Origin: Watersipora subatra
Lineage: Eukaryota > Bryozoa > Gymnolaemata > Cheilostomatida > Watersiporidae
Length of the DNA: 64,000 bases
NCBI RefSeq assembly: GCF_963576615.1
Contig: NC_088714.1
Span: 35,567,143 to 35,631,142, forward strand
Reading direction: 5' to 3'
Below are positions 1 to 12,754 of the stretch, piece after piece. A program made the translations under genes and the position numbers. Numbering within the stretch: position 1 is the first letter of the stretch; each line of letters opens with the position of its first letter. Under the pieces are notes generated by a model. That model was not told the origin of the DNA. It saw only the letters and a list, made by a program, of their open reading frames with translations, and did not search any database.

Positions 1-370
1 CAAAGATGTTTGAATTAATAACAGTCAGTTATGGTTAATAGACTACGGCTACTAGTGTGGTTTTTTGTGCTCCTTTCTGTGTCTCATGTTGTTAATTTGA
101 TAGGTGCTGTCCACACTTGCTAAACAAATTCTGTCTGGCAACATTATTAAATTACCTTATATAGAGCATGTACTTTAAGATCTAGACTACGCTGAATTAT
201 GCAACAATTCAACAGTAATATATATATAGTCCAGCCATGGCCAATTGCACTCTTATGTAATGCTTACGTAATTCAAGCGTAGAGATTTTCATTACTAGAC
301 AAACCGCATAATATATTTTAACTGCTGGTTATTGTCAATTGCTGTCTGCCGATACTGTAAGGCATACACG

Positions 371-412
371 ATGTGTCGCTTATTTCTGCTCAACCAACAA
401 GGCAAGAAAGTG
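371..412 (+). CDS. possible upstream coding exon of the bZIP gene
   Basis: An ATG at 371 opens 14 codons that run without a stop into a good donor (gtgagt at 413). The exon ends in phase 0. The next plausible acceptor, ...gttgtag at 1024, also gives phase 0 and enters the bZIP reading frame three codons (Lys-Thr-Ala) before the Met at 1034. The join is therefore seamless and would add 17 residues to the N terminus. It may instead be a 5' untranslated exon that is open by chance. This is inference from splice signals only, with no conserved motif in the 14 residues. Confidence 0.4.
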
Positions 413-1024
413 GTGAGTGATACCGTTCAGATGTTTAAAGGAATGTGACAAATTTTTAAGTACGAATAAATGAAACAATTACATGGCTGCTCTAAATATC
501 AAGTCTTGGCTTTATTTTTTGTTTTTTGTAAATTATTTGTAAGTCTTTTGCCCTAGCTAGCACCTGCCTGGTGAATCTATATGTGAAAGTTTATTCAGTA
601 TTGATGAAAATAATTTTTTGCAAAAGCCAAATTTAATGCGAAGAAGGTAAACTTTTAAAAAAATGACATATTTTAGTTTCTAGATAGCCAAGCTACATGT
701 CTTCCTAGCCTGTCTTCCTAGCCTGTCTTCCTAGCTTTCTATAATATGAGCAATCTGTTAGCTACTCGATTTTTGAACTTTTATCTGATAGCGAAACCCA
801 GCTTAATAATTTAAAAAGAAATTTTTTTTAAAAACTGCCTGCAATTGGTTTTTAAAAACATTAGGTCTTAAAATTTTTTAACTTTAGTGCACTATTGCTA
901 TTTATTGTAAAATTATTGCTTACTTATCAAAAAAGTGCTTTACTTATAGAGTTATGGTGGGAAGCCGTAACATTAAAATTTCTTATATTTGGCTATTTTT
1001 CATTTTATTAATATCATGTTGTAG
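413..1024 (+). other. candidate first intron of the bZIP gene
   Basis: AT-rich and without open frames of note. It begins gtgagt and ends ttgtag. A short run of three 14-bp repeats (cttcctagcctgt) lies at about 700-735. Nothing else is recognisable. The preceding stretch 1-370 also shows no gene; any promoter would lie there but no core element is convincing. Confidence 0.4.
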
Positions 1025-1033
1025 AAAACTGCA

Positions 1034-1840
1034 ATGAATCAATTAGCTGACAGCAGTACATATGACAAAGATGCCTCCGTTAATGGTGAATCGTCTCTCT
1101 CTGACCTAGATAACGAAATATCAGGATCAGAACGGACAACTCCCAATAGCCACTTCAACCAAGCCTACCGCAATATAAACAATCTCACAACAAGTCCATT
1201 TATAAACAGTTCATTTGCTCTCACCAATACACCATTTCCTTCTCTAGCAGCTTTTAACCCCTTCAGTCTGTTACAGTCAGCTAACGGCAGCATACCAGCA
1301 GCCTATGGTCTAGATCCACTCGCAATGGCCACAGCACTTCAGTCCGCATCTCTTGGCACGTACGCAAGCGATAGTTCACTTGCATCGTCTTCTTCTTGGA
1401 ATAAATACTTCGATCGACTAAATGGTCGAAAACGTCGGCAGGTAAAATCTCCATCGCCAACCGATTTAACGACATCGTCTTCAGCTGAGCTACTCGCTGT
1501 AAAAAAACTAAAAACAATGCAAACCCAACCCACTTCGACCTCTTCAAACAGCCTTACAGAGAAAAAGGATGATGGTTATTGGGATCGCAGACGAAAAAAT
1601 AATGAAGCTGCCAAAAGGTCGCGCGATGCCAAAAGAATGAAAGAAGTGCATATAGCTCAAAAGGCTGAATTCCTGGAAAGAGAAAATGTTGAACTTAAAG
1701 CTCAAATAAGCTTGCTTAAAGGAGAATCGGCAAATCTACAGTTTTTATTATTCAACAACAAACTAAGTGCTAATCAGGCAGTTACAACTTCGACCACACC
1801 TCCAACATCTGTCTCCAACCTCATGAACCGTGCTGTATAG
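1034..1840 (+). CDS. bZIP transcription factor, PAR/NFIL3/CES-2-like class
   Basis: A 268-codon open frame with a stop at 1838-1840. Residues 1-175 are rich in Ser, Thr, Asn and Ala with no recognised domain. A classic basic region follows at about 182-201: a Trp (183) preceding [17 protein letters not shown], which contains the DNA-contacting N-x-A-A-x-S-R core. A leucine zipper follows at about 211-240 ([17 protein letters not shown]). The Trp plus [11 protein letters not shown] arrangement is typical of the proline-and-acid-rich/E4BP4/CES-2 group, whose members bind TTAY-GTAA type sites as dimers in the nucleus. I see no clear PAR domain before the basic region, so NFIL3- or CES-2-like is as likely as HLF/TEF-like. 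The exon starts after an acceptor at 1024, so Met 1034 may be internal (see 371-412). The coding bases are less AT-rich than the flanks. The family call is sure; the subfamily is not. Confidence 0.9.
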   Translation: MNQLADSSTYDKDASVNGESSLSDLDNEISGSERTTPNSHFNQAYRNINNLTTSPFINSSFALTNTPFPSLAAFNPFSLLQSANGSIPAAYGLDPLAMATALQSASLGTYASDSSLASSSSWNKYFDRLNGRKRRQVKSPSPTDLTTSSSAELLAVKKLKTMQTQPTSTSSNSLTEKKDDGYWDRRRKNNEAAKRSRDAKRMKEVHIAQKAEFLERENVELKAQISLLKGESANLQFLLFNNKLSANQAVTTSTTPPTSVSNLMNRAV

Positions 1841-4050
1841 GTGTCCATATTTAGTTTGTACAGCTTCATGCATTTTTGTAGTTTTTCGCTTTCTCCCAGA
1901 GATCGTATATCCTTTTTTTAGCAATACGCAAAATTCCATTTTCAAGTTGCTCAGCAAACTTCTATTGACATACTATATACCTAAAATTTGATTTTTTAGC
2001 TTAGCTCCATGTCGTGAATATACTTGTCTGATAGTACTCATGAAAGACCTTTATCTGATTACAGATGACACAATATTGAAACAAAATACGGATTATTAGG
2101 ACAGTTGATACAACAGCATGAGGTCAGAGCATGAGGTCACAGCGCCTAATCTTTAAACAAACAGAAGGCTATTCTAGACAATAGGCTTTCAAGGTTTATT
2201 TACAATGAAGAATAATGACAAATATAGTTACAAGGCATCTATATACTATATACTATATACATACAGTTATATGCAGTCGTTATACAAAATTAATTGATGC
2301 ATGAAAACTTTTGCCCATCTGAATAATATGTTTAAATGCAACTGTTTAATGGTTACAACAGTCATACAGTCATGATTTCAATAATCCTTAAAGGCCTACT
2401 TCTATGAGTGGTCGAGCGCTGAATGCCTTCAACTAATCAAGATGGGCATGGCCAACACAGAGTGTGGGATGGCATACAATGAGCTCACTGACTAAAACAT
2501 TTAATAACATCTACCCTTTACAGTTTACCTTATTTAATCAACTATTTTCAAATGGCATTTACAAACATTTTATTTAAAGGTCTAGAAAAGCTAGAGCTCT
2601 CACTGACTATGTCTATATCTCGCTGACTATGTTTATATCTTGCTGACTATGTTGAACTGGCATAATATATCCGAGCTGCTCGACTATCTATCATCAAACT
2701 AATGTCGCAAAGAGAATTGATAGATGATGTAACAGCAGTCTACGCTGAAATACTGAGCTTTATCTAGCATTGCGTAACCTACCATGTGATATAATATTCG
2801 CCAATCCTTATTACCTAATATTACATAATCAGGTATTACTGAGGTAAATGGTCTTTGTGTCAAACTGGATAAAATTGAGAATCTGAAATACACGTGTATA
2901 TGGAGCGTGTATATGGAGCGGTAATCATTATGGTACAGACTATTACATAAGTCAGTAATTCTGGCAGTCTTTGGTGACAGGAGCAGCACATCTGCTTCGA
3001 GAAGATGACTGGTATAATTCTATTTAATACTGGTGATTAGAGCTCATTCCAGAGCTTCCTTTATAATTCATTTTTATGATTTGAATCAGAATATTTTTTA
3101 AATGTGTGGTTAAATTTCAAGGTTAGATAATTCCAACAAGACATCTGCAAAATATTTAGAATTTTCTTCTCATTAATTTTAATAACTTAGGGCTTTAGGC
3201 TATTGTTTTGATATAAACTCTTCGGTAGTTTTAGTTCAAAAAAGGTCTTAGCACCAAATCACTTCATTAAATTTATAAGTTCAAGCAAAAATATATTATT
3301 ATTTTTGCAATTTGATTCCTGTATTTCTGCAAAACCTTTTGGTGCAGATGAAAACTATGATTGACAACAAACGATTCTTTGTATAGTTTTTAATATCATG
3401 TATAAAGAATGTAAAGGAAAATCCAAAATCTGCTTTAGCAGAAGGTTCAAACATGCGGTGTAGTAATTTGCATATGCAAATATTTTTAAAGATGTGTAAC
3501 ATATTGAGGCAAGGAGGAGACAGATGAATGATATAAATTCTATTTAAATACAACTACTGCCTTGAAATAAAAAAGTCAGAATTTATGGCTTAAAAAATTA
3601 ATAATTCCAAGTTGAGATTCTCAAATAGAAGCTAGATTTATACTAAAAGTTAGCTGCTATGATTTTGTTATTTATGGCAATATGAAATTAAGATATTGCT
3701 ATATTTTTGTCAATTTATTTTTATTTTGTCTTTTAAAAGTTTAATATATTTATTAGCAAACTGAGTCTGCTATTTTTATAAAGAGAATAACAGAATATAT
3801 GATTGTAATGAAACAGTCACTTTAAAAGCACAATCTTAAAGCAATACTTAATACAAAAGTTACCAGCTATAATATAATAATATAATATATATGTATATAA
3901 TATAAATGTATATAATATGTATATGTATATAAAATATATGTATATAAAATAATAATTTAATATATTTGTATATAATATATATGTATATAAAATATATTAA
4001 CCAATCTACGCGATGAAAGCCGTAATATAGTCTGTTTGCTATAAACGAGA
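1841..4050. other. non-coding stretch downstream of the bZIP gene
   Basis: Contains the 3' UTR of the bZIP gene and AT-rich intergenic DNA. I could not pick a convincing polyadenylation site. A 20-bp phrase (ctgactatgtctatatct) occurs three times at about 2600-2652. Imperfect AT/TATATG runs fill 3875-3995. No frame resembles a protein. Confidence 0.6.
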
Positions 4051-4054
4051 ATAT

Positions 4055-4620
4055 ATATACAGTATGCTGACAAATATAACATATATACAATATGCTGACA
4101 ACTATAACATATATAGAATATGCTGACAAATATAACATATATACAATATGCTGACAACTATAACATATATACAGTATGCTGACAAATATAACATATATAG
4201 AATATGCTAACAAATATAACATATATACAATATGCTGACAAATATAACATATATACAATAAGCTGACAAATATAACATATATACAATATGCTGACAACTA
4301 TAACATATATACAATATGCTGACAAATATAACATATATACAATACGCTGACAAATATAACATATATACAATATGCTGACAACTATAACATATATACAATA
4401 TGCTGACAAATATAACATATATACAATATGCTGACAACTATAAAATATATACAATATGCTAAAAACTATAACATATATACAATATGCTGACAACTATAAC
4501 ATATATACAATATGCTGTCCACTATAACATATATACAATATGCTGATAACTATAACATATATACAATATGCTGACAGCTACAAAATATACAATGTGTTAA
4601 CAACTAAAATATACTTTGTT
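4055..4620. repeat. 28-bp minisatellite, about 20 copies
   Basis: The unit is built from acatatatacaatatgctg followed by acaaatat or acaactat; successive gctga motifs lie exactly 28 bp apart (4094, 4122). Because 28 is not a multiple of three, the open frames here cycle through all three phases and are by-products. Copies drift at both ends (4560-4620). Confidence 0.97.
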
Positions 4621-5205
4621 GGAAATGTTAATTATAGAAAAGCTGCTATTTCTGTATTTAAAGTATTTCTGCTTGAATTTTGGCAGTTTTTTGAAAAATT
4701 TCATTTATTGGCAAAACTGGAAGAAACACCATCGACAATAGAATTTTCATTATTTGGAATACTTGAATCTACATTTTATCTTAATGTCTATGCATAGATT
4801 AATTTTACTAAAGTGTTAAAATGTAAGAAAAGACTAATAACTACATAATAATGACTAAAGCATTAATAACTCTATGTTTTTAACTAGTTTGAAAAATTAT
4901 TTAACTTTTTTAATGGCCCCGAGGCTTGCAAACGACCAGCTAAGACTTAACTTTTAAATTGGCTGCAGGTGGTGGAAAACAAACATGAAATTATGAATTG
5001 ATCGTCTCCCGAATCAGCAATATCACTTAATCTGTGACAGCATAGCAAACCGAAATTTGTTGGAACTTGGTGTTTGTTGGAACTTACATATTGAATAAGA
5101 TCCCTAATGCTGTTCTGTAAAGAACTATGACAACAACAAAAAATACAAACTTCATGTTAGCCAATATGTTGCTTGTGAAGCAAAAAGTAATATGTTTAGT
5201 TTTCA
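4621..5205. other. non-coding stretch
   Basis: AT-rich. An 85-codon open frame (4540-4797) starts in the last minisatellite units and has no recognisable domain. I see no gene. Confidence 0.5.
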
Positions 5206-5207
5206 TA

Positions 5208-5692
5208 TACTATCAGCACTAGTACTCTGACAGTCTAGTGCTCTATGAGAGATACTGTGAGCACTAGTGCCCTGACAGTTCAGTGCTCCATGAGAGATAC
5301 TATGAGCACTAGTAACCTGACAGTTCAGTGCTCTATGAGATATACTATGAGCTCTAGTACCCTGACAGTCCAGTGCTTCATGGGAGATACTATGAGCACT
5401 AGTACCCTGACAGTCCAGTGCTTCATGGGAGATACTATGGGCACTAGTACCCTGACAGTCCAGTGCTCCATGAGAGTTACTATGAACACTAGTACCCTGA
5501 CAGTTCAGTGCTCTATGAGAGATACTATGAGCACTAGTACCTTGACAGTCCAGTGCTTGATGAGAGATACTATGAGCACTAGTACCCTGACAGTCCAGTT
5601 CTCTTTGAGAGATACTATGAGCACTAATACCCTGACAGTTCAGTGTTATGTGAGAGATACTATAATCACTAGTACCTTGACAGTGTACTACC
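5208..5692. repeat. 45-bp minisatellite, about 10-11 copies
   Basis: The unit combines gagagatactatgagcact, agtaccctgacagtccag and a variable linker. The period of 45 bp is a multiple of three with no stops, so both strands stay open for about 160 codons; this is not evidence for a gene. A tRNA-like SINE head abuts its right edge. Confidence 0.97.
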
Positions 5693-5702
5693 TGTACCAA
5701 TG

Positions 5703-5790
5703 TAGTCTAATGGTGCAGGTGGTAGAGTGAGTCTATCAAGCTGAAAGTTATGAATTTGAATCCTGTTGAAAGCACTTTTTTTCTTAACCA
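5703..5790 (+). mobile_element. tRNA-derived SINE head
   Basis: A box-A-like stretch at 5711-5729 (tggtgcaggtggtagagtg) and a box-B-like stretch at 5752-5763 (gaatttgaatcc) are spaced as in a tRNA gene, but no acceptor-stem complementarity is evident. This is the normal state of SINE heads, so I call it a SINE rather than a tRNA. Confidence 0.55.
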
Positions 5791-5867
5791 TTAATTTTGG
5801 TTTCTAGCAAAGGGACGGACGAATGGAAGGACTGACACATCTCATGTTATATTAAAAACTAAGTGAA

Positions 5868-6140
5868 TGCTTTGCATTGCCCGGGTAATGGAAAGGTTTT
5901 TAGACAGAAAGTTTAGTTTTTAACATATTCAACTTTTAACATTTGAACTTTTAAACTTCATATCATGAGAAATGTATTTTGTCGTGCAGCTCAAATAAAT
6001 TATGAGAAAAAATAAAACAACTGTAAAGATTTTCAAACTTTTTAAAACAACTGTAGCTTTTAAATGTCATCTCATAAAAGAAGGGTTTTGTTGAAATAAA
6101 TTAAGAGTACAAATAAAACTGCAAAGGTGTTTGAATGTAA
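5868..6140 (-). mobile_element. dispersed Helitron-like repeat, copy a
   Basis: Reverse-complement copy of the family seen at 13520, 22555, 28385 and 33355. Recognisable pieces are ttacccgggcaatg at the terminus, the phrase resembling aaagttaaaag...atgatatgaagtttaaaag, and caactgtaaag. The terminal hairpin is partly decayed here. Confidence 0.5.
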
Positions 6141-7860
6141 AAAAGAAATCATTAGCATGTAAAGTCTAAATATAGTCTGTTTTGCTATGACTAGGATGCA
6201 ACATTATTTGGTATACGATTATATGATTTTAACTCGTTTCAGTGTTGGCATCATAATGTGAAAATATCGTATATATTGGCATAAAACTCCATAGTAATTA
6301 TCTAATGCAAACACCTCCTGGTAAAAACCACTTCCTAGTAATCATCATCATTAAAAATTAACAACAAAACAATATGTCAGCCTTGGTAACTATAATTACC
6401 TACAACAACTTTAAACTATTTAGTGTAACATATCAAAGTACTTTGTGCAGAACATATCGTGGGAAGAGCTTACCTTCGAGACTGACGTGTAACATGAACG
6501 GTGAATCTAACTTAAATGAATTTAGCTTACTGAACACATGCATAAAGGAGGTTTAAGTATGTATGTTCCTAAACTTCAAGCTTTGAACTTACGTTTTATC
6601 GCTTATCTATTTGCGAATTCGTTTTTACCATGACGAATAATGCTGAACTGAAATAGCAAGCAACGTATAACCCTTTTCGACGTGGTGGAAGGCATTTTGG
6701 CAAAAAGCATATCAGAACTTAGGCCATTTCGTCGTTATCAGTACAACAATCGCCAAATTCTAACTTCCAGAGAAGTTTGTTGATATCGTATAGCGGAAAA
6801 TGAATTCACCATAGTATGGCGAGTAGGAAAAACGGACATATTTCACAAAGTTAGGCAAAAAGTATTTTACACCAGGGGCATTGTAACTCATGAGCGCAAT
6901 GTATCAGTTGATGTCATTTAGCAGGTGGAATCGAAAAAAAACGCCTATATAGTATATGGAATGAGCGATGACTTGTAAGAGCTCCGTAGCTCTGTAGTTG
7001 CATGCGTGTTTAGAAACTTGCAGTTGCAATCTTCATGAGTTCCAAACTACCCTAGTGAGCTTTTCATTCTAAGATTTTAATAGCTATAATTGAACAAACA
7101 GGTAACAGCAGACGGTGACAGACAACAAACTTTGAAAGTTATTTGTATAGTGTCATAAAAAGTTCAAATTTGTATGATTGGTTGGAGTTACATTATCATA
7201 ATATTTTAGAAAAGGAAACTTCATGATTAGGTTGGATTGACCGCGATTATGAATAGAATGCGTTGAGTTGTATTATGTCAGCAAAGTAAGAATTTGATGA
7301 CAGACACTGACGCATTTGATATAATATTGATGTATCAACTTATTGACACTCATAAAAGCATCCGCTGCCGCGAGTTTCAATCACCAAAATGAGATCACTG
7401 AGCAGTTGCAGAGTTAGTACTCGTTTGTTTCCGTTAGATATTTATTCATCAGAAACACCGTCAATCTGACAAAAATATGTAATTGATAAAGTGTTAAACT
7501 TGATGATTGACATTTTTGATGATCACTTCGCAAAATTTGACTTAAAATTGGTTAATTTAGTAACACAAAGCTGGTTGTCTCTCCGCATGAGAGTCAACTA
7601 GACTGTCTTTAGCAACAGAGAGTAAATACTAAATGGTCATACGATCCTGTGGTCATGTGGTCATGTGATCTTGCGGTCATGTGATGTTGTGGTCATGTGA
7701 TCTTGTTAATAGTAAACAGTGAAGCAGTGTTCATAGGCTTGTTGTTTTTACTAAATAAAATAGGCTCTTTGCCAAAAAAGTCAAAATCTTTGTGTAACAT
7801 GAACAACTGTTAGGAACGTGTTTTGTACATTTTGGAGTTTTTTAAACCCTTCGAGCTATC
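6141..7860. other. non-coding stretch with weak SINE-like and short repeats
   Basis: At about 6980-7060 there is a tRNA-like arrangement (gctctgtagttgcatgcgtg, then catgagttccaaac). At 7635-7700 the phrase ggtcatgtgatcttg repeats about five times. A 60-codon frame at 6374-6556 has no recognised motif. No gene is supported. Confidence 0.5.
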
Positions 7861-7865
7861 CAATG

Positions 7866-10800
7866 CATTATTTTATACATGAGTACTTTACTAGCTGTTT
7901 TATACATGAGTACTTTACTAGCTGTTTTATACATGAGTACTTTACTAGCTGTTTTATACATGAGTGCTTTACTAACCGTTTTATACATGAGTACTTTACT
8001 AGCTGTTTTATACATGAGTGCTTTACTAGCTGTTTTATACATGAGTGCTTTACTAACTGTTTTATACATGAGAACTTTACTAACTGTTTTATACATGAGT
8101 ACTTTACTAGATGTTTTATACATGAGAACTTTACTAACTGTTTTATACATGAGTGCTTTACTAACCGTTTTATACATGAGTACTTTACTAGCTGTTTTAT
8201 ACATGAGAACTTTACTAACTGTTTTATACATGAGTACTTTACTAACTGTTTTATACATGAGTACTTTACTAACTGTTTTATACATGAGTGCTTTACTAAC
8301 CGTTTTATACATGAGTACTTTACTAGCTGTTTTATACATGAGAACTTTACTAACTGTTTTATACATGAGTACTTTACTAACTGTTTTATACATGAGTACT
8401 TTACTAACCGTTTTATACATGAGTACTTTACTAGCTGTTTTATACATGAGAACTTTACTAACTGTTTTATACATGAGTGCTTTACTAACCGTTTTATACA
8501 TGAGTACTTTACTAGATGTTTTATACATGAGAACTTTACTAACTGTTTTATACATGAGTGCTTTACTAACCGTTTTATACATGAGAACTTTACTAACTGT
8601 TTTATACATGAGTGCTTTACTAGCTGTTTTATACATGAGTGCTTTACTAACTGTTTTATACATGAGTGCTTTACTAGCTGTTTTATACATGAGTGCTTTA
8701 CTAACCGTTTTATACATGAGTACTTTACTAACTGTTTTATACATGAGTACTTTACTAACTGTTTTATACATGAGTACTTTACTAACCGTTTTATACATGA
8801 GTACTTTACTAGCTGTTTTATACATGAGTACTTTACTAGCTGTTTTATACATGAGAACTTTACTAACTGTTTTATACATGAGTGCTTTACTAACCGTTTT
8901 ATACATGAGTACTTTACTAGATGTTTTATACATGAGAACTTTACTAACTGTTTTATACATGAGTGCTTTACTAACCGTTTTATACATGAGAACTTTACTA
9001 ACTGTTTTATACATGAGTGCTTTACTAGCTGTTTTATACATGAGTGCTTTACTAACCGTTTTATACATGAGTACTTTACTAACTGTTTTATACATGAGTG
9101 CTTTACTAACCGTTTTATACATGAGAACTTTACTAACTGTTTTATACATGAGTGCTTTACTAGCTGTTTTATACATGAGTGCTTTACTAACCGTTTTATA
9201 CATGAGTACTTTACTAACCGTTTTATACATGAGTACTTTACTAGATGTTTTATACATGAGAACTTTACTAACTGTTTTATACATGAGTACTTTACTAGCT
9301 GTTTTATACATGAGTACTTTACTAACCGTTTTATACATGAGAACTTTACTAACCGTTTTATACATGAGTACTTTACTAGATGTTTTATACATGAGTACTT
9401 TACTAACTGTTTTATACATGAGTACTTTACTAGCTGTTTTATACATGAGTACTTTACTAACTGTTTTATACATGAGTGCTTTACTAGCTGTTTTATACAT
9501 GAGTGCTTTACTAACTGTTTTATACATGAGTGCTTTACTAGCTGTTTTATACATGAGTGCTTTACTAACCGTTTTATACATGAGTGCTTTACTAACTGTT
9601 TTATACATGAGTACTTTACTAGATGTTTTATACATGAGAACTTTACTAACCGTTTTATACATGAGTACTTTACTAACTGTTTTATACATGAGTACTTTAC
9701 TAGCTGTTTTATACATGAGTGCTTTACTAACCGTTTTATACATGAGTACTTTACTAACCGTTTTATACATGAGTACTTTACTAGATGTTTTATACATGAG
9801 AACTTTACTAACCGTTTTATACATGAGTACTTTACTAACTGTTTTATACATGAGTACTTTACTAGCTGTTTTATACATGAGTACTTTACTAGATGTTTTA
9901 TACATGAGTACTTTACTAGCTGTTTTATACATGAGTACTTTACTAGATGTTTTATACATGAGAACTTTACTAACCGTTTTATACATGAGTACTTTACTAA
10001 CTGTTTTATACATGAGTACTTTACTAACTGTTTTATACATGAGTACTTTACTAGCTGTTTTATACATGAGTACTTTACTAGATGTTTTATACATGAGTAC
10101 TTTACTAGCTGTTTTATACATGAGTACTTTACTAGATGTTTTATACATGAGAACTTTACTAACCGTTTTATACATGAGTACTTTACTAACTGTTTTATAC
10201 ATGAGTACTTTACTAGCTGTTTTATACATGAGTACTTTACTAGATGTTTTATACATGAGTACTTTACTAACCGTTTTATACATGAGTACTTTACTAACCG
10301 TTTTATACATGAGTACTTTACTAACCGTTTTATACATGAGTACTTTACTAACCGTTTTATACATGAGTACTTTACTAACTGTTTTATACATGAGTACTTT
10401 ACTAGCTGTTTTATACATGAGTACTTTACTAGATGTTTTATACATGAGTACTTTACTAACCGTTTTATACATGAGTGCTTTACTAACCGTTTTATACATG
10501 AGTACTTTACTAACTGTTTTATACATGAGTACTTTACTAGATGTTTTATACATGAGTACTTTACTAACCGTTTTATACATGAGTACTTTACTAACTGTTT
10601 TATACATGAGTACTTTACTAGATGTTTTATACATGAGAACTTTACTAACTGTTTTATACATGAGTGCTTTACTAACCGTTTTATACATGAGTACTTTACT
10701 AACTGTTTTATACATGAGTACTTTACTAGATGTTTTATACATGAGTACTTTACTAGATGTTTTATACATGAGTACTTTACTAACCGTTTTATACATGAGT

Positions 10801-11385
10801 ACTTTACTAGATGTTTTATACATGAGTACTTTACTAACCGTTTTATACATGAGTACTTTACTAGATGTTTTATACATGAGAACTTTACTAACTGTTTTAT
10901 ACATGAGTGCTTTACTAACCGTTTTATACATGAGTACTTTACTAACCGTTTTATACATGAGTACTTTACTAACTGTTTTATACATGAGTACTTTACTAAC
11001 TGTTTTATACATGAGTGCTTTACTAACCGTTTTATACATGAGTACTTTACTAACTGTTTTATACTTGACTACTTTACTAACTGTTTTATGCATGAGTACT
11101 TTACTAACTGTTTTATACATGAGTACTTTACTAACTGTTTTATACTTGACTACTTTACTAACTGTTTTATGCATGGGTACTTTACTAGCTGTTTTATACA
11201 CGAACACTTTACTAGCTGTTTTAAATCTGAGTACTTTACTAGCTGTTTTGTACATGAGTACTTTACTAACTGTTTTATACATGAGTACTTTACTAGCGAT
11301 TTTATACATGAGTATTTTACTAGATGTTTTATACATGAGCGCTTTACTAACTGTTTTATACATGAGTGCTTTACTAACTGTTTTA
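7866..11385. repeat. 27-bp minisatellite, about 130 copies
   Basis: The unit is ttttatacatgagtactt plus tactagctg or tactaactg. Variation is confined to a few positions: gtact/gtgct/gaact, and the closing triplet-like agctg/aactg/aaccg/agatg. A 27-bp period with no stops keeps two + frames and one - frame open for about 1,170-1,190 codons each, with 9-residue repeats such as FIHEYFTSC. Simultaneous opening of three frames is arithmetic, not selection. Copies decay near 11060-11340, as usual for an array edge. Confidence 0.98.
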
Positions 11386-11399
11386 CCGCATCAATTTGA

Positions 11400-12700
11400 A
11401 CATTGACCGCCTGACTAAAATTGTAAAAAGCATTTGAAAGTAAATTCAAGTATAACGGCTCTTCAAATATTGACATACATAGAGTTTGGAATACAGTGAC
11501 CTCTACATGACCACGTGAAAGCTATGGATAGATAGCATCGTTAGAATATGCCATAATTTTTCAACGTCATTTTAAAATTGGACAGCTTAATAAAATGAAA
11601 ACCATAATTCGCTCTGCAGTGTTCAACTTTATAACTTAAGATTATGCGACTAGGGGAGGGGCGATGATAAAAACCTGACAGTTCTTTTAAAACTGATGAA
11701 CTTATTGAACATATGACTAATAAAGCTGTGTGCAGTGGTAGCTCATAGCGTAGATGTATATTATGAAAGTGTCCAGTGGTAGCTCATAGCGTAGATGTAT
11801 AATATGAAAGTGTGCAGTGGTAGCTCATAGCATAGATGTATAATATGAAAGTGTCCAGTGGTAGCTCATAGCGTAGATGTATATTATGAATGTGTGCAGT
11901 GGTAGTTAAGTGATGTAGTGTTCTAAGAACAAGTTGAAAGATTTTGTCTGCATCAGCATATATTAGGTTCTATGGAAAATTATTGTTACCACACACGATT
12001 TTTAATATAGAGTTTTTTGTAAAGACAGTGAACTTTTCTAAATGCTTAAGTTTTTAAGATCTCGTAAGCAACAGATATTGAGCTTTCGGAGCTTTCATCT
12101 GGTAAATTACTGTCCTCAGATAAGGTTTTTATATTGGAATTATTTCTATGTAACTGCAATGTAGTTTTTGTGTGGTAAAAAGTGCAAATTTACAAAACAT
12201 ACAGAGGGTTTATTTTGTTGTGTAACTAACAACATTCAAGCTCAACTTAAAACATTTTGAATCTAATATAAAACATCATAAAAAAAACTCGAGCTCATCC
12301 TTCATCTAGTGAGGATGATGATCAGCTGCATTCAGGGTCGCTAGTTATGTAAGAGCTCCGTAAGAGGACATACGCAGGCAGGTTCTCACTGCCTTCAATA
12401 AAGCAGTTCAATCACACAGGAAAAGCTGAGCAAAGGTGAAACCAAGGTTGATAACGAACACTGGACAACTTGTACAACGAATTATAATGTATTTGCAACT
12501 TATCAACTGATCTAAGCAGCAAAAATTTGTGATAACATCTCTCTACACAGGTTGTCATTCTCATCCTTAGTTTCTTAAAAATATTACTTACAATGATGGG
12601 CCGTATGAGCGATGCATCAAACCAGTTTTCTTAATGTATTCACAAAATATTCCTGATGGCTTTTTCTAATCTAATTTTCATGAGAGGCATCCAGTGCTAC
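11400..12700. other. non-coding stretch upstream of the EGF gene, with a 41-bp repeat
   Basis: At 11728-11905 a 41-bp unit (cagtggtagctcatagcg...) occurs just over four times. The rest, including the likely promoter and 5' UTR of the EGF gene before 12704, shows no motif I can name. The phrase aagagctccgta at 12350 also occurs at 6977. Confidence 0.6.
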
Positions 12701-12703
12701 AAA

Positions 12704-12754
12704 ATGAAGGTCGCTTTATTTTTGCTCCTTGCATTCGCCACTTTTTCAGTATTG
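12704..12754 (+). CDS. EGF gene exon 1: signal peptide
   Basis: Met at 12704 starts MKVALFLLLAFATFSVL: one Lys, then a hydrophobic core of about 14 residues, a textbook secretion signal. An in-frame ATG lies 8 codons upstream (12680), but the signal-like start is the one chosen. The donor gtgagt at 12755 is strong and leaves phase 0. A second donor, gtgaag at 12769, would leave phase 2. Each fits a different acceptor of exon 2. Confidence 0.75.

Noticed and set aside
5203..5730. Open frames of about 160 codons on both strands
   Set aside because: 45-bp minisatellite, period divisible by three.
7818..11406. Very long open frames (about 1,170-1,190 codons) on both strands
   Set aside because: They are the same 27-bp unit read in three frames. 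A period divisible by three without stops is enough to explain them; there is no start context, domain or splice link.
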